DNA from: Bdellovibrionales bacterium
Lineage (GTDB): Bacteria > Bdellovibrionota > UBA1018 > CAIMNF01
NCBI GenBank assembly: GCA_018266375.1
Contig: JAFEAO010000005.1
Span: forward strand, 579,185 to 643,184
Length of the DNA stretch: 64,000 nt
Reading direction: 5' to 3'
A program made the position numbers and the translations under genes. The notes beneath the pieces are model-generated. The model searched no databases, was not told the origin of the DNA, and saw nothing but the letters and a program-made list of their open reading frames with translations. Positions 1 through 7,849 of this stretch are shown here, in pieces. The number at the start of each line of letters is the position of its first letter. Position 1 is the first letter of the stretch.

Positions 1-626
1 GCTTCGTCGCAGTCGATCCGGAAAGTCAAAGCGCCCGAGAATCCGGAAGGCACTTCGGATAACACGGGCAGCGTGACCAAATCTCCAGCGCGATAATCCG
101 AAATAAAATCTTCGAGCATGCGCCAATCAAATCCGTCGATCGGGCCGACGTTGCGGTTGTACCAAAGCACCGATCGCTTGGGCTCATCCCAAACGACGGC
201 AAACGCAGCCGCCGTATCTCCAACGACCGATCCCACACCCCAAGGCGCTGACGGGTCATTCTCAATCCGTCCGTATCCCAGGTTGTTCCACTCGCGAGCA
301 AAGTCGTAGCGTTCAAAGTGGCGTTCACGCAGATGCAATGACCGGGTCAACGCATGTGACTCAAACACAATCTTAATTCCATCTCCCGATGCAGCCGGGA
401 GCGCCGTCGCTAAAGTCACGGCCTTCGAACCCAATCGCGGACGCGGCCCAAATACCACGATCTTTGCGAACTGAGCGCCATCTGCGGGCAGCATATCTCC
501 GACATAAATCGACGCCAAACCCCGACCGGCTTCCTTCAAGCTCAGCTGCGCCGCCGACACCGAGCGCACGAGCGCTTTACTCACAAGTTCCTGAAGGCGG
601 GGGTCTTTGAATTGGACGTGAATCAT
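1..626 (-). CDS. Polysaccharide deacetylase-like protein, partial (3' end outside window)
   Basis: Open reading frame running leftwards from an ATG at 624-626 to the window edge without a stop (208 codons seen). The visible part starts MIHVQFKDPRL and ends in TFRIDCDEA. That last motif resembles the first metal/catalytic Asp motif of NodB-type polysaccharide deacetylases, which suggests a long N-terminal domain (about 200 residues) followed by a deacetylase domain beyond the edge. It is divergent from a family 2 glycosyltransferase with only 58 bp between them, which fits a role in surface polysaccharide. The start is the first ATG of the frame; no strong SD is seen. The family call rests on one short motif and the neighbourhood, so it is tentative; the existence of the gene is more certain than its function. 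Confidence 0.55.
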   Translation of the reverse strand, partial: MIHVQFKDPRLQELVSKALVRSVSAAQLSLKEAGRGLASIYVGDMLPADGAQFAKIVVFGPRPRLGSKAVTLATALPAASGDGIKIVFESHALTRSLHLRERHFERYDFAREWNNLGYGRIENDPSAPWGVGSVVGDTAAAFAVVWDEPKRSVLWYNRNVGPIDGFDWRMLEDFISDYRAGDLVTLPVLSEVPSGFSGALTFRIDCDE

Positions 627-648
627 GAGGTTACCTACTATAAAATTG

Positions 649-677
649 TTGCCAAATTTAGCGCGTTTCATCAAGAT
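649..677 (+). promoter_or_regulatory. Putative sigma70 promoter directly abutting the GT2 start
   Basis: TTGCCA (649-654), 17-bp spacer, CAAGAT (672-677), then only 7 nt to the ATG at 685. The -35 matches five of six consensus bases; the -10 is weak. If used, the mRNA would have almost no 5' leader. It belongs to a recurring arrangement in this window. Confidence 0.45.
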
Positions 678-684
678 TTAGTTC

Positions 685-1419
685 ATGAAATTGTCCCTAG
701 TCGTCCCGGTTTTCAACGAAGCTCATCATCTTCGCGAAGTGATCCCGTTTCTCTACTCGGTGAAACTGCCACTCGAGCACGAGTGGATCTTCATTGACGA
801 CAAGAGCAAGGACAATAGTCTCGAGCTCCTGAAGGAACTCTCGAAGACTTACCCGATGCGCATCCTCGAGCAGCCGACCAATCAAGGCAAGGGTGCCGCC
901 GTGATCCGCGGTTTCAAAGAAGCAACCGGCGATATCATCATGATTCAAGACGCCGACTTTGAATATCACCCGCGCGATATTCCGCCGCTTCTCGTTCCGC
1001 TCATGGATGGCGACGCCGATGTAGTGTACGGCAGTCGCTTCAAAAAAAGCGCGCAGCAGGTGCATCGGACTTATCATTACTTTGTAAACCGCTTCCTGAC
1101 ACTCATGAGCAATATCTTTTCGGGCATCTATCTTACCGACATGGAAACTTGTTACAAAGTGTTCCGTGCCGATTTGCTGAAATCGATGAACTTGCAATCC
1201 AATCGTTTCGGGATTGAAGTCGAACTCACCGCGTACTTGGGAATGGTCCGTGCTCGGATCCACGAGCTTCCGATCTCCTACAACCCGCGCACTCGTCTTC
1301 AGGGTAAAAAAATTAACTGGAAAGACGGCGTTGCGGCGCTGAGACACCTCATCTATTTCAACTTTATGGTTTCAAAAGAAAAGGCGTTCTCAAACCTTCC
1401 GGCGAAATACTCAAAGTGA
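685..1419 (+). CDS. Family 2 glycosyltransferase (dolichol-phosphate mannose synthase-like)
   Basis: A 244-residue GT-A fold glycosyltransferase. The N-terminus SLVVPVFNEA (residues 3-12) is the nucleotide-binding strand of GT2 enzymes, and D89-A90-D91 (QDADFEY) is the metal-binding DXD motif. There is no C-terminal membrane anchor. In the family, such short GT2 proteins transfer a sugar from a nucleotide sugar to a polyprenyl phosphate or a cell-surface glycan on the cytoplasmic side. The next gene, 10 bp downstream, is a polytopic membrane protein of GT-C type, a common pairing in which the GT2 makes the lipid-linked sugar donor and the GT-C enzyme uses it in the periplasm. No SD precedes the ATG. 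The family is certain, the sugar unknown. Confidence 0.88.
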   Translation: MKLSLVVPVFNEAHHLREVIPFLYSVKLPLEHEWIFIDDKSKDNSLELLKELSKTYPMRILEQPTNQGKGAAVIRGFKEATGDIIMIQDADFEYHPRDIPPLLVPLMDGDADVVYGSRFKKSAQQVHRTYHYFVNRFLTLMSNIFSGIYLTDMETCYKVFRADLLKSMNLQSNRFGIEVELTAYLGMVRARIHELPISYNPRTRLQGKKINWKDGVAALRHLIYFNFMVSKEKAFSNLPAKYSK

Positions 1420-1429
1420 ATCGGGCCCA

Positions 1430-2881
1430 GTGAATCAAAAGAAGTTTTTCACGATTTTCCTGGCGTTCACGTTGCTCTACAAAATCTGCGACGCTTTTAG
1501 TATTCAAACCCACGGCGACGCCTTTTACTATCACCTCGCGGGGGCTAAAACTTTAGTCCATCACGGGCTGCAAGTCCTGATGAACGACTTGCAGATCTAC
1601 GCGCAAGCCGGTTGGTTTGATTTGCTGTATGTGATCCCGGTCTGGCTCACCTCAAACGTCATCGCGATCCAGCTTATCGCGCAGCTGATGCACGTCTTCG
1701 CCGGTCTCATCCTGGGCGCTGTGCTTACTTTGAAATGGATTCCGAATCGTATTTATGGACTCTTGGGCGCGATTGCCATTCTCACGATCTCGCGCGATTC
1801 CGCTTTTTTTATCTACGCCAAGAACGACGGGGTAGTGGCTATGCTCACGCTGCTTGCCTGTCATGCGATGTACAAGCGCCAGTCGCCGTATTGGATCGGG
1901 TTTCTGCTGGGGCTGCTGCCATCGATCAAGATGAGCGGACTCGTCTCGAGTACGGTCCTTGGATTGATTTACGCTGTAGTCACTCTAAAAGAATCCGCGG
2001 GAATCAGTCCGGCCCTCATTGCGGGTCTGACGGCATTTGCGGCGTTTCTCCCGGCGATGATTAAGAATTACCTCTTCACGGGTGATCCGCTTTTTCCGGG
2101 AATGGTCAATCACTTTCCGGGAACGCTGTCGACGACGACGCAGGAGGTTTATCTTCGATATTTTTCGACGCCCGCAACCGTGAGTTCGATCCTTGCTAAC
2201 ACTAAAGAGTTGTTCTTGGGCAAAATAGTCTATCTGCTCTCGTTTGCGATTGTCCCTTGGAAGCTTAAGCGCAAAGATCATGACGGGCTTATTTTTTTCA
2301 TTGCGGGACTGGCGATCTTCTTTGCGCATTCGGCGACGAACGGCACGCCTCAGGGCGCGCGCTTCTTTTTTGCCACGTTCTTTCTACTGATTTTCTTTAC
2401 GTTCAACGAGCTAAGTAAGCTCAACTTGAAACCGAAATGGAACTGGGCTCTTTTGGCGCTCATCCTCGTCGATAGCAAAATCGATATGGCGCCGCGAGCG
2501 ATCATCGGCAACTTCAAAGAACTGGCTACTCACACGACTGAAGAACTTCTCGAGCGCAATATCGTCCAAATGAAGTTCCTGAAGTATATCGATCCGAATC
2601 CTCCAGGCCCGCAAATGGTCTACAGCGATTCTAAGGTAGAGTTTTTCCATCTTCATCCGGCGTATCGCTTCGTTCATGCCGAGCTTTCCAGAAATGCAGA
2701 CTTTATTATCAAATGTGCAGGGCCCGACGACGTCGCGAAACTCGATCAGTTTGAATACTTCATCCTCATGCGGCCGATTCAAAATCCTTGCTACGACAAG
2801 GTTCGTACCCAAGGTAAACTCCTGGGTCGTCCATTTATCGATGACGGGGCCTTCGTCGAAATTTATCGTAAAGCTTGGTGA
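1430..2881 (+). CDS. Polytopic membrane protein, probable GT-C type glycosyltransferase
   Basis: A 483-residue membrane protein starting at GTG 1430, 10 bp after the GT2 stop. It has about ten hydrophobic segments in the first 360 residues and a soluble C-terminal tail of about 110 residues. Near the N-terminus a loop carries HGDAFYYH, an acidic and aromatic first periplasmic loop as seen in ArnT/PMT-like GT-C enzymes, where an early Asp is catalytic. I infer transfer of a sugar from a lipid carrier to an envelope acceptor. The gene is clearly coding and co-transcribed with the upstream GT2; the enzymatic call is inference from topology and context. Confidence 0.7.
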   Translation: MNQKKFFTIFLAFTLLYKICDAFSIQTHGDAFYYHLAGAKTLVHHGLQVLMNDLQIYAQAGWFDLLYVIPVWLTSNVIAIQLIAQLMHVFAGLILGAVLTLKWIPNRIYGLLGAIAILTISRDSAFFIYAKNDGVVAMLTLLACHAMYKRQSPYWIGFLLGLLPSIKMSGLVSSTVLGLIYAVVTLKESAGISPALIAGLTAFAAFLPAMIKNYLFTGDPLFPGMVNHFPGTLSTTTQEVYLRYFSTPATVSSILANTKELFLGKIVYLLSFAIVPWKLKRKDHDGLIFFIAGLAIFFAHSATNGTPQGARFFFATFFLLIFFTFNELSKLNLKPKWNWALLALILVDSKIDMAPRAIIGNFKELATHTTEELLERNIVQMKFLKYIDPNPPGPQMVYSDSKVEFFHLHPAYRFVHAELSRNADFIIKCAGPDDVAKLDQFEYFILMRPIQNPCYDKVRTQGKLLGRPFIDDGAFVEIYRKAW

Positions 2882-2906
2882 CGGCGGGCAGATCCGCAGC
2901 TAATCC

Positions 2907-2935
2907 ATGACACGTCCGGGTTTTTGACCTATATT
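2907..2935 (+). promoter_or_regulatory. Putative promoter of galE, 8 nt before the start codon
   Basis: ATGACA (2907-2912), 17-bp spacer, TATATT (2930-2935), 8 nt, then ATG at 2944. No SD sequence lies before the ATG, so transcription would begin one to three bases before the start codon. Confidence 0.5.
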
Positions 2936-2943
2936 GATCATAG

Positions 2944-3981
2944 ATGAAACTTCTCGTTACCGGCGGTGCCGGCTACATCGGGTCGCACTTTTTGGAATCG
3001 TTTATCGATTCCGAGTCCGGTCATGATTCAAAAATCTGGGTCATCGACGACTTGAGCGGCGGACACTCGGAGTTCATCGACGTGCTTCGGATCCAGGCCA
3101 AAAAGCGGGGGGTGGCCGAGTTCCACTTCGATAAGCGAAGCCTCCTTGAAGAAGAGTTCGTCACTCGTTTGGTTAAAGACGTCAACCCCGACGTCGTTTT
3201 CCATTTCGCAGGCAAGATCAGCGTCGGTGAGTCGGTTAAAAAACCGGATCTATATTTTAACAATAACGTGAAGACGGCAAAGATCCTGCTTTCGGCGCTC
3301 GAGCACACTCAGTGCAGGCAGTTTGTGTTTTCAAGCACGGCTGCGGTTTACCAGCCAAGCTTCGATCAGCAGCCCCTGCGTGAAGAGTTCCCGCTCGGAC
3401 CGAGTAACCCTTACGGCGAAAACAAACTTCAAGTCGAAAACATGCTCGAGCATGCTGCCAAGCAATGGGGTTTAGGAGTGGTGGTGTTTAGATATTTCAA
3501 TGCGGCTGGTGCAAGCCCGAGTGGCCGCTTTGGGGAATGGCACGAGCCGGAGACGCATCTCATCCCGCTCCTTCTTGCTAAGTACGATGAGACCGATAAG
3601 TTCAAAGTCTTTGGCTCCGATTACTCGACTCGCGATGGAACTTGCGTGCGCGATTATATACACGTCTCGGATCTGGCGAGCGCTCACGTCAAAGCGGTTC
3701 AATACTTGAAAGCGTGTAAGTCAGGATTTGAAATTTTTAATCTCGGTACCAATCGTGGCGTGACCGTGCTCGAAATGCTGAATGCAGCATCGGTGGCGGT
3801 TGGGCGCAAAATTCCATTTGATGTGGTCGCCCGCAGGGAGGGTGACCCGGCTGTACTCGTTGCCTCGGCTGAAAAAGCGCAAAAGATCTTAGGATGGGAG
3901 CCAAAACACAGCGAGCTCAATCACATTCTCATGACCGCCGATCGCTGGATGAAAACCCTGGCGGCGATTCAGAAGCGATAA
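2944..3981 (+). CDS. galE: UDP-glucose 4-epimerase
   Basis: A 345-residue short-chain dehydrogenase of the GalE type that interconverts UDP-glucose and UDP-galactose with tightly bound NAD. The Rossmann motif GGAGYIG is at residues 7-13, an SST motif supplies the active-site Ser/Thr, and the catalytic pair is Y157 and K161 in YGENK. The length matches the family (about 340). It lies downstream of two glycosyltransferase genes and probably supplies UDP-galactose for the same surface glycan, but it has its own promoter. Other UDP-sugar epimerases share the fold; the GTRDGTCVRDYIHV-like C-terminal substrate region favours GalE. Confidence 0.9.
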   Translation: MKLLVTGGAGYIGSHFLESFIDSESGHDSKIWVIDDLSGGHSEFIDVLRIQAKKRGVAEFHFDKRSLLEEEFVTRLVKDVNPDVVFHFAGKISVGESVKKPDLYFNNNVKTAKILLSALEHTQCRQFVFSSTAAVYQPSFDQQPLREEFPLGPSNPYGENKLQVENMLEHAAKQWGLGVVVFRYFNAAGASPSGRFGEWHEPETHLIPLLLAKYDETDKFKVFGSDYSTRDGTCVRDYIHVSDLASAHVKAVQYLKACKSGFEIFNLGTNRGVTVLEMLNAASVAVGRKIPFDVVARREGDPAVLVASAEKAQKILGWEPKHSELNHILMTADRWMKTLAAIQKR

Positions 3982-3999
3982 GACAGGCGCCGGAGGCGG

Positions 4000-4422
4000 C
4001 TACTGCCGACAAGCCGACTTCACAACCGCGTAAGAAAACTGCGCAGGCTCGGAGGCATCATCGATCTTCGAGAGTTGCGGGTCCGACCAATACGGTATCA
4101 ACTTCAATACCACTTTGCAGCCTTCAGGCGTCAGGCCCTTGTTTTTGATATTCCGAAACAATCCTTTTAGCGTGAACACCGCGAGCGAATCGTAACCGCG
4201 ATCTTCGCGATTTGGATGATCGTAAAGATCCTGCTCGAGTTCCTTCAGGGTAGCCGCAATTTTCTCGTAAGCCTTGAGACGTTCGCTCTGGGTTTTAAGC
4301 TTCTTCATGTCCTTGTACTGCGATACCAACGTCGAAGGAACAGCTGGGAACGCTTCACCGGTGCTGGCCGCCGCCGCCGTCGAGAAACCAAAAACGACGG
4401 AGAGAATGAGTAGTGTCTTCAT
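4000..4422 (-). CDS. Small exported protein of unknown function
   Basis: A 140-residue protein with a clear signal peptide (MKTLLILSVVFGFSTAAAAS, cleavage after about residue 19) and a mature alpha-helical region rich in Lys, Glu and Leu with two cysteines near the C-terminus that could form a disulfide. I do not recognise a family. It overlaps the end of the upstream lytic transglycosylase gene by 4 bp (ATGA arrangement), so the two are translationally coupled and probably act on the same periplasmic process. Confidence 0.75.
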   Translation of the reverse strand: MKTLLILSVVFGFSTAAAASTGEAFPAVPSTLVSQYKDMKKLKTQSERLKAYEKIAATLKELEQDLYDHPNREDRGYDSLAVFTLKGLFRNIKNKGLTPEGCKVVLKLIPYWSDPQLSKIDDASEPAQFSYAVVKSACRQ

Positions 4423-6050
4423 TGTTGGTTCCCTTCTTTTTTAGGTGGAGGCGGCATTACCGCTTTCGGCACCCGCACGGTTGGGTCGACGTTTGCGCCA
4501 GCAGGACTTGTTGCACTCGGAGTCTGATCGTCCTGCTCGCTTGGGTCTTCGTTTTTGTCGTTGATTGTCGGATCTTTACTTCCGTCTTCCGACGGCACCA
4601 TGAGCGCCTTCGAATCAAAGCACTGACCGCCGACTTTTTCGTTGGTCTTGCTTAACTGGCGTTCGATCGCGGAATAGTATTTTGAAACCTCATAGGAACG
4701 CTTCGGATTGCCCTTGGGATTCGGGTATTTGCGGAGCAAGTGCACGCGAAACGCATCGATGAAATCGTCGACGCTCGCCTCGGAAGCGTGCTTGGACGGA
4801 TACTTCAAAATTGTGACCATGACTTTCTTTCCATGCTTATCCTTCACGATTTTACCGTGCCGCTTGAGCGGAGTTGGTTCGCGCCGAGGATCGCCAAGGT
4901 CCATCGAGCCCTTCTCGCCGTAAATGTGATAAATAAAGTCTTCGAAGTGGTTGGAGAGCGTGCCCGGTCCGCCGTTGTACGCCCACAAATAGAGCGCACG
5001 AATCAGTTTTTCGCGTTCTTCGGGTTTAAATTTCTTGGCGAAATCCGGATACCGCTTCATCAGGTCCTTCAGGGTATCCGTCGCCAGTGCCAGGTTTTGC
5101 TTAAACAGCTTCGCCGAAATCAAAAGACTCATCAGCGGATTCTTCGGCGGAGTCATGACTTCGCAATCGGATTTCGAGTTTGTTGGAAACTCGTCGAGAT
5201 ACGGTTTAAGAATATCGCAAGACATGCCCGGCAGGAGACTCGGATATTTTTTCGTGGTGATCGCGTCGTCGACGTCTTTAAAAGAAGTATCGCCGCCGTT
5301 TTTGACGTTCAAAATCGCATCAGCCGTGAGCTGGCCCATTCCAGCCGCACCCGTCGAACTGATCACGTTCAAATTAAATCCGCCTTCGTGCTCAAGAAGC
5401 GGGAACATATCCGACTGTTTGAGACCTGAGCAATTGGCGACGAGTTTTACAGACAGAGCCATGAGTTCGGCGTTTTCGAGAGTGCGGCAAGGACGATAAC
5501 CGTGCGACCGCTTTTGAACCGCCGGATCGACGGCAGACTTGCAAGCGCCGTAAAAGAACCCGTTTTTGGGAGCTTCGATTTTATCCGGGAACTCGCTTTG
5601 CGCAAGGAGAATGCATTTGATGTCGCGATCAAAATCCAGGTTATATTGAATCGAACTCGTGACCGCCTGCTTTTTAACCGTATCCGTGAGCGCGGTGAGG
5701 TCCTTTACGCTTTTCTCGCTCGGAATGACTTGGCAAGTGGCGGGATCGGCGGTTCCAACGGCATCCGCAAAATACTCGGCAGAACCGAAGTCGGCCGGCT
5801 TCTTCATCGTGGTCTTCAGCAACTTCACGAAGTCCTTTTGATATTTCATCCGTTGCCAAGTGCAGGACGCCTCTTCGCCGAATTCCGGAAACTTGGCTAT
5901 GCGAGGAGGTTCGGGATTTTTCTTAGGAGCGGTTTTCTTAGTAGCGGCCTGTTTTTTAACCGACGCCTTCTTGATCTGCGCGAACGACGAAGGTGCCAAA
6001 AATGAGAACATAACTACTGACAACAATAGGCACTTTCCACGAGAGCTCAT
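4419..6050 (-). CDS. Exported SLT-family lytic transglycosylase-like protein
   Basis: A 543-residue exported protein with a signal peptide (residues 1-24). A basic Lys/Ala/Pro linker follows at 26-50. The SLT-type catalytic motifs are in order: LLEHEGGFN with the presumed catalytic Glu (E220 or E222), STGAAGMGQLT at 232-242 and AYNGGPG at 357-363. Enzymes of this family cleave the MurNAc-GlcNAc bond of peptidoglycan and leave a 1,6-anhydro end. The C-terminal 80 residues are low-complexity acidic and proline-rich. In a predatory lineage such enzymes may act on self or prey wall; which one cannot be told here. It is translationally coupled to the small exported protein downstream. Confidence 0.85.
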   Translation of the reverse strand: MSSRGKCLLLSVVMFSFLAPSSFAQIKKASVKKQAATKKTAPKKNPEPPRIAKFPEFGEEASCTWQRMKYQKDFVKLLKTTMKKPADFGSAEYFADAVGTADPATCQVIPSEKSVKDLTALTDTVKKQAVTSSIQYNLDFDRDIKCILLAQSEFPDKIEAPKNGFFYGACKSAVDPAVQKRSHGYRPCRTLENAELMALSVKLVANCSGLKQSDMFPLLEHEGGFNLNVISSTGAAGMGQLTADAILNVKNGGDTSFKDVDDAITTKKYPSLLPGMSCDILKPYLDEFPTNSKSDCEVMTPPKNPLMSLLISAKLFKQNLALATDTLKDLMKRYPDFAKKFKPEEREKLIRALYLWAYNGGPGTLSNHFEDFIYHIYGEKGSMDLGDPRREPTPLKRHGKIVKDKHGKKVMVTILKYPSKHASEASVDDFIDAFRVHLLRKYPNPKGNPKRSYEVSKYYSAIERQLSKTNEKVGGQCFDSKALMVPSEDGSKDPTINDKNEDPSEQDDQTPSATSPAGANVDPTVRVPKAVMPPPPKKEGNQQ

Positions 6051-6082
6051 GGAATTCTTGTCGGTTGTATTTTGCGTTGTCT

Positions 6083-6328
6083 TTAAGCCGATTCGCCGTC
6101 GGTAACGACAGCGTCAGTTTTTTTACCGTCGCGAATTTGATTTAAATCAAACTGAGGGTAGTCGGAGAGCGAAGAAGTGGTGAGGCGCGCGCTGATACGC
6201 AATCCAGGAAGAGCATGAGCGACTTCGACGTGATGAGAGTTGTCTATTCCGACGTCAGACGCGGCTTGAACGCTTCTATCCGAGATAGAAGGGGGTGCGC
6301 CCATTGAAATACGCTCGATCATTGCCAT
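6083..6328 (-). CDS. Small protein of unknown function
   Basis: An 81-residue reading frame without signal peptide or membrane segment, ending 32 bp before the transglycosylase start. No family is recognised. The case for a real gene is its promoter: TTGACG, 17-bp spacer and TAATTT lie on the minus strand with the -10 ending 9 nt before the ATG, the same geometry found at several certain genes in this window. There is no SD. It could be co-transcribed with the transglycosylase. Confidence 0.5.
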   Translation of the reverse strand: MAMIERISMGAPPSISDRSVQAASDVGIDNSHHVEVAHALPGLRISARLTTSSLSDYPQFDLNQIRDGKKTDAVVTDGESA

Positions 6329-6337
6329 AGCAAAAGC

Positions 6338-6366
6338 AAATTACGCCACGCGACCGGGCACGTCAA
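6338..6366 (-). promoter_or_regulatory. Putative minus-strand promoter for the 81-residue gene
   Basis: Read on the minus strand: TTGACG (6366-6361), 17-bp spacer, TAATTT (6343-6338), 9 nt, ATG at 6328. The -35 matches five of six bases. Confidence 0.5.
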
Positions 6367-6463
6367 TATTCTAATAAATATAATGTGTTAAATAAATTCC
6401 AAATCATTGATTTTATTTATTTTTTATTTAAAACAAAAAATCACCTCAAGTTCCGGCGGGGTC

Positions 6464-6616
6464 AGTCGATAAGGATAGTGTCTAAGCTGGAGGACTTTGG
6501 TGGGTGCGAAAGCTTGGACCTTGACTGGGGGCCGTTACACTTGATTTCGAGTCGTCTGACTGACTGAGGAGGCGATTCGGGGTACAGCGACAGGTAGTGA
6601 CGGCCTCTTTTTTTTT
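6464..6616 (+). ncRNA. Candidate structured RNA ending in an intrinsic terminator
   Basis: A 306-bp gap between genes holds about 150 nt of GC-richer, highly foldable sequence after an AT-rich upstream block (6361-6440). Visible helices are: AGTC (6464-6467) with GACT (6523-6526) and AAGG (6471-6474) with CCTT (6519-6522); inside it CTAAGCT (6482-6488) with AGCTTGG (6511-6517); then a 9-bp stem 6530-6538/6597-6605 enclosing two hairpins (6539-6543/6548-6552 and 6553-6557/6570-6574); finally nine T residues at 6608-6616. It does not show the signatures of 6S RNA, SRP RNA, RNase P, tmRNA or a c-di-GMP GEMM riboswitch. It could be an independent small RNA or a leader controlling the gene at 6635. 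Confidence 0.55.
6530..6616 (+). terminator. Rho-independent terminator (branched stem plus T9)
   Basis: The 9-bp stem GGCCGTTAC/GTGACGGCC (6530-6538 with 6597-6605, one G-T wobble) is followed within 3 nt by an uninterrupted run of nine T. The stem encloses two smaller hairpins. It ends 19 nt before the next ATG, so it separates or attenuates transcription into 6635-7774. Confidence 0.6.
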
Positions 6617-6634
6617 CTATATCCTGGCTCCAGG

Positions 6635-7048
6635 ATGATCACACTCAATCACATCGGAATTGCGACGAAAGCGGGCGACCAACAGCTCACAAAACTCTTT
6701 AAAATTTTAGGATTCAAACCGGGCGCGACCGAGCGGGTCGCCGACCAGGGTGTGAAGGTGCATTTCTTCTCCCTTCCAGGCGAGGCCCCTCATCTCGAAA
6801 CCCTCGAAGTCGAGGATCCCGAGGGCACGGTTGCAAAGTTTATCGCCAAGCGCGGCCCGGGGATTCACCATCTTTCGTTTCAGGTTTCGGCCGGAAAGCT
6901 CGATTCTTTGACGGCCCAGCTGACCCAAGAGGGCTTTAAATTCACTTACGACGCCCCTCGCAGAGGCGCACAAAACATGCGCATCAATTTTATTCACCCG
7001 GCCACGGCAGGCGGGGTCCTGATTGAATTGATGGAAGAAAGCCGATAA
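6635..7048 (+). CDS. mce: VOC-family protein, probable methylmalonyl-CoA epimerase
   Basis: A 137-residue vicinal-oxygen-chelate (glyoxalase-fold) protein with two beta-alpha-beta-beta-beta units. Probable metal ligands are H6 (NHIGIA), H78 or H79 (GIHHLSFQV) and E131 (VLIELMEE), the pattern of methylmalonyl-CoA epimerases, which interconvert the R and S forms. The length matches that family (about 135). No mutase or propionyl-CoA carboxylase is in the window, so the substrate is not proven; a lactoylglutathione lyase-like role is the alternative. The sequence just before the ATG (6623-6634) is a 12-bp dyad, CCTGG-CT-CCAGG, that includes the only SD-like bases. Confidence 0.8.
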   Translation: MITLNHIGIATKAGDQQLTKLFKILGFKPGATERVADQGVKVHFFSLPGEAPHLETLEVEDPEGTVAKFIAKRGPGIHHLSFQVSAGKLDSLTAQLTQEGFKFTYDAPRRGAQNMRINFIHPATAGGVLIELMEESR

Positions 7049-7051
7049 ACT
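7023..7051 (+). promoter_or_regulatory. Putative promoter of the rhomboid gene inside the end of mce
   Basis: TTGAAT (7023-7028), 17-bp spacer, TAAACT (7046-7051), 9 nt, ATG at 7061. No SD precedes the ATG, so a near-leaderless mRNA is predicted in addition to read-through from upstream. Confidence 0.5.
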
Positions 7052-7060
7052 ATGTAAATC

Positions 7061-7774
7061 ATGCCGATTAAGATCACGGATACGATCAAAAAGCTGCTTA
7101 TCGTCTATGCTGTGGTGTTTATCGTCCAGCAAGCCGTCGATCAATTCATGGGCGGCCATTTCAAAATGTGGTTCGCGCTCATTCCGGTCGAAATTCTCTC
7201 CGGCAAAATCTGGCAGATCTTTACTTACTCGTTCCTCCACTCGGACGTCATGCACCTCGTGCTCAACTTGATGATCCTCGCTTTCGTCGGTGGTGAGATC
7301 GAGGCGATGTGGGGGCGTAGAAAGTTCCTCGCGTTCTACTTTTTCTGTACGACGATGGCGGGACTGGTTTATCTCATCATCCAACTTGCGATGTGGAATC
7401 CGATGTATCTCTCGCTCCCGATGGTGGGCGCGTCCGGCGGGATGTACGGACTTCTTGTCGCGTATGCCGTGATTTTTTCCGAACGCGAACTCCTCTTCAT
7501 GATGATGTTCCCGATGAAGGCCAGGCAGTTCATCATGATCCTGGCCGGAGTCGAATTTCTCCAAGCATTGTTCTCGGGCCAGGGTGGCTTAGGTGCGTTC
7601 GCGCATCTGTCCGGCATGGGTGCGGGTCTTTTGTTCCTGTGGCTTCAGGCCCGCGGAATTCAGATGCGCAAGAATGGCGGCGGATCGAAAAAGAAAAACC
7701 AATCTCATTTGCGTCTCGTCAAAACTCAGCGCCCTGAAGACGAAGATGACGACGGCCCGACCACCTGGCACTGA
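7061..7774 (+). CDS. Rhomboid-family intramembrane serine protease
   Basis: A 237-residue membrane protein with about six transmembrane segments. The rhomboid hallmarks are present: HLVLN in the second segment (H65, N69), catalytic S125 in GASGGMYG and catalytic H182 in AHLSGMGAG. Such proteases cut single-pass membrane proteins within the bilayer. The last 40 residues form a hydrophilic tail, basic and then acidic (DEDDDGP). It follows the VOC gene by 12 bp. Substrates are unknown; tail-anchored exported proteins such as the one at 57006-57806 are conceivable but unproven. Confidence 0.88.
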   Translation: MPIKITDTIKKLLIVYAVVFIVQQAVDQFMGGHFKMWFALIPVEILSGKIWQIFTYSFLHSDVMHLVLNLMILAFVGGEIEAMWGRRKFLAFYFFCTTMAGLVYLIIQLAMWNPMYLSLPMVGASGGMYGLLVAYAVIFSERELLFMMMFPMKARQFIMILAGVEFLQALFSGQGGLGAFAHLSGMGAGLLFLWLQARGIQMRKNGGGSKKKNQSHLRLVKTQRPEDEDDDGPTTWH

Positions 7775-7849
7775 GCTGAGGTTCTGAGGTAGGGCCTACT
7801 TTTATGTTTAGCGGTGCGTCTTTCGCGCGGGCTAGCAGCTATATTCCGA

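Noticed and set aside
697..1347. 216-residue minus-strand frame over the GT2 gene
   Set aside because: It lies fully opposite a gene with clear GT2 motifs and shows no recognisable protein features.
5502..6005. Long plus-strand frames opposite the lytic transglycosylase and other genes
   Set aside because: These are antisense shadows of certain genes; they lack signal, motif or promoter support and mirror the codon bias of the real frame.
6385..6567. 60-residue plus-strand reading frame in the gap before mce
   Set aside because: It starts in the AT-rich block, has no SD, no protein-like composition, and overlaps the strongly folded RNA candidate.
6464..6616. 6S RNA, SRP RNA, tmRNA or GEMM c-di-GMP riboswitch
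   Set aside because: The fold is a series of hairpins and not one long rod with a central bubble; GGAAGGAAGCAGCC-type SRP, tmRNA ends and the GEMM core sequences are missing.
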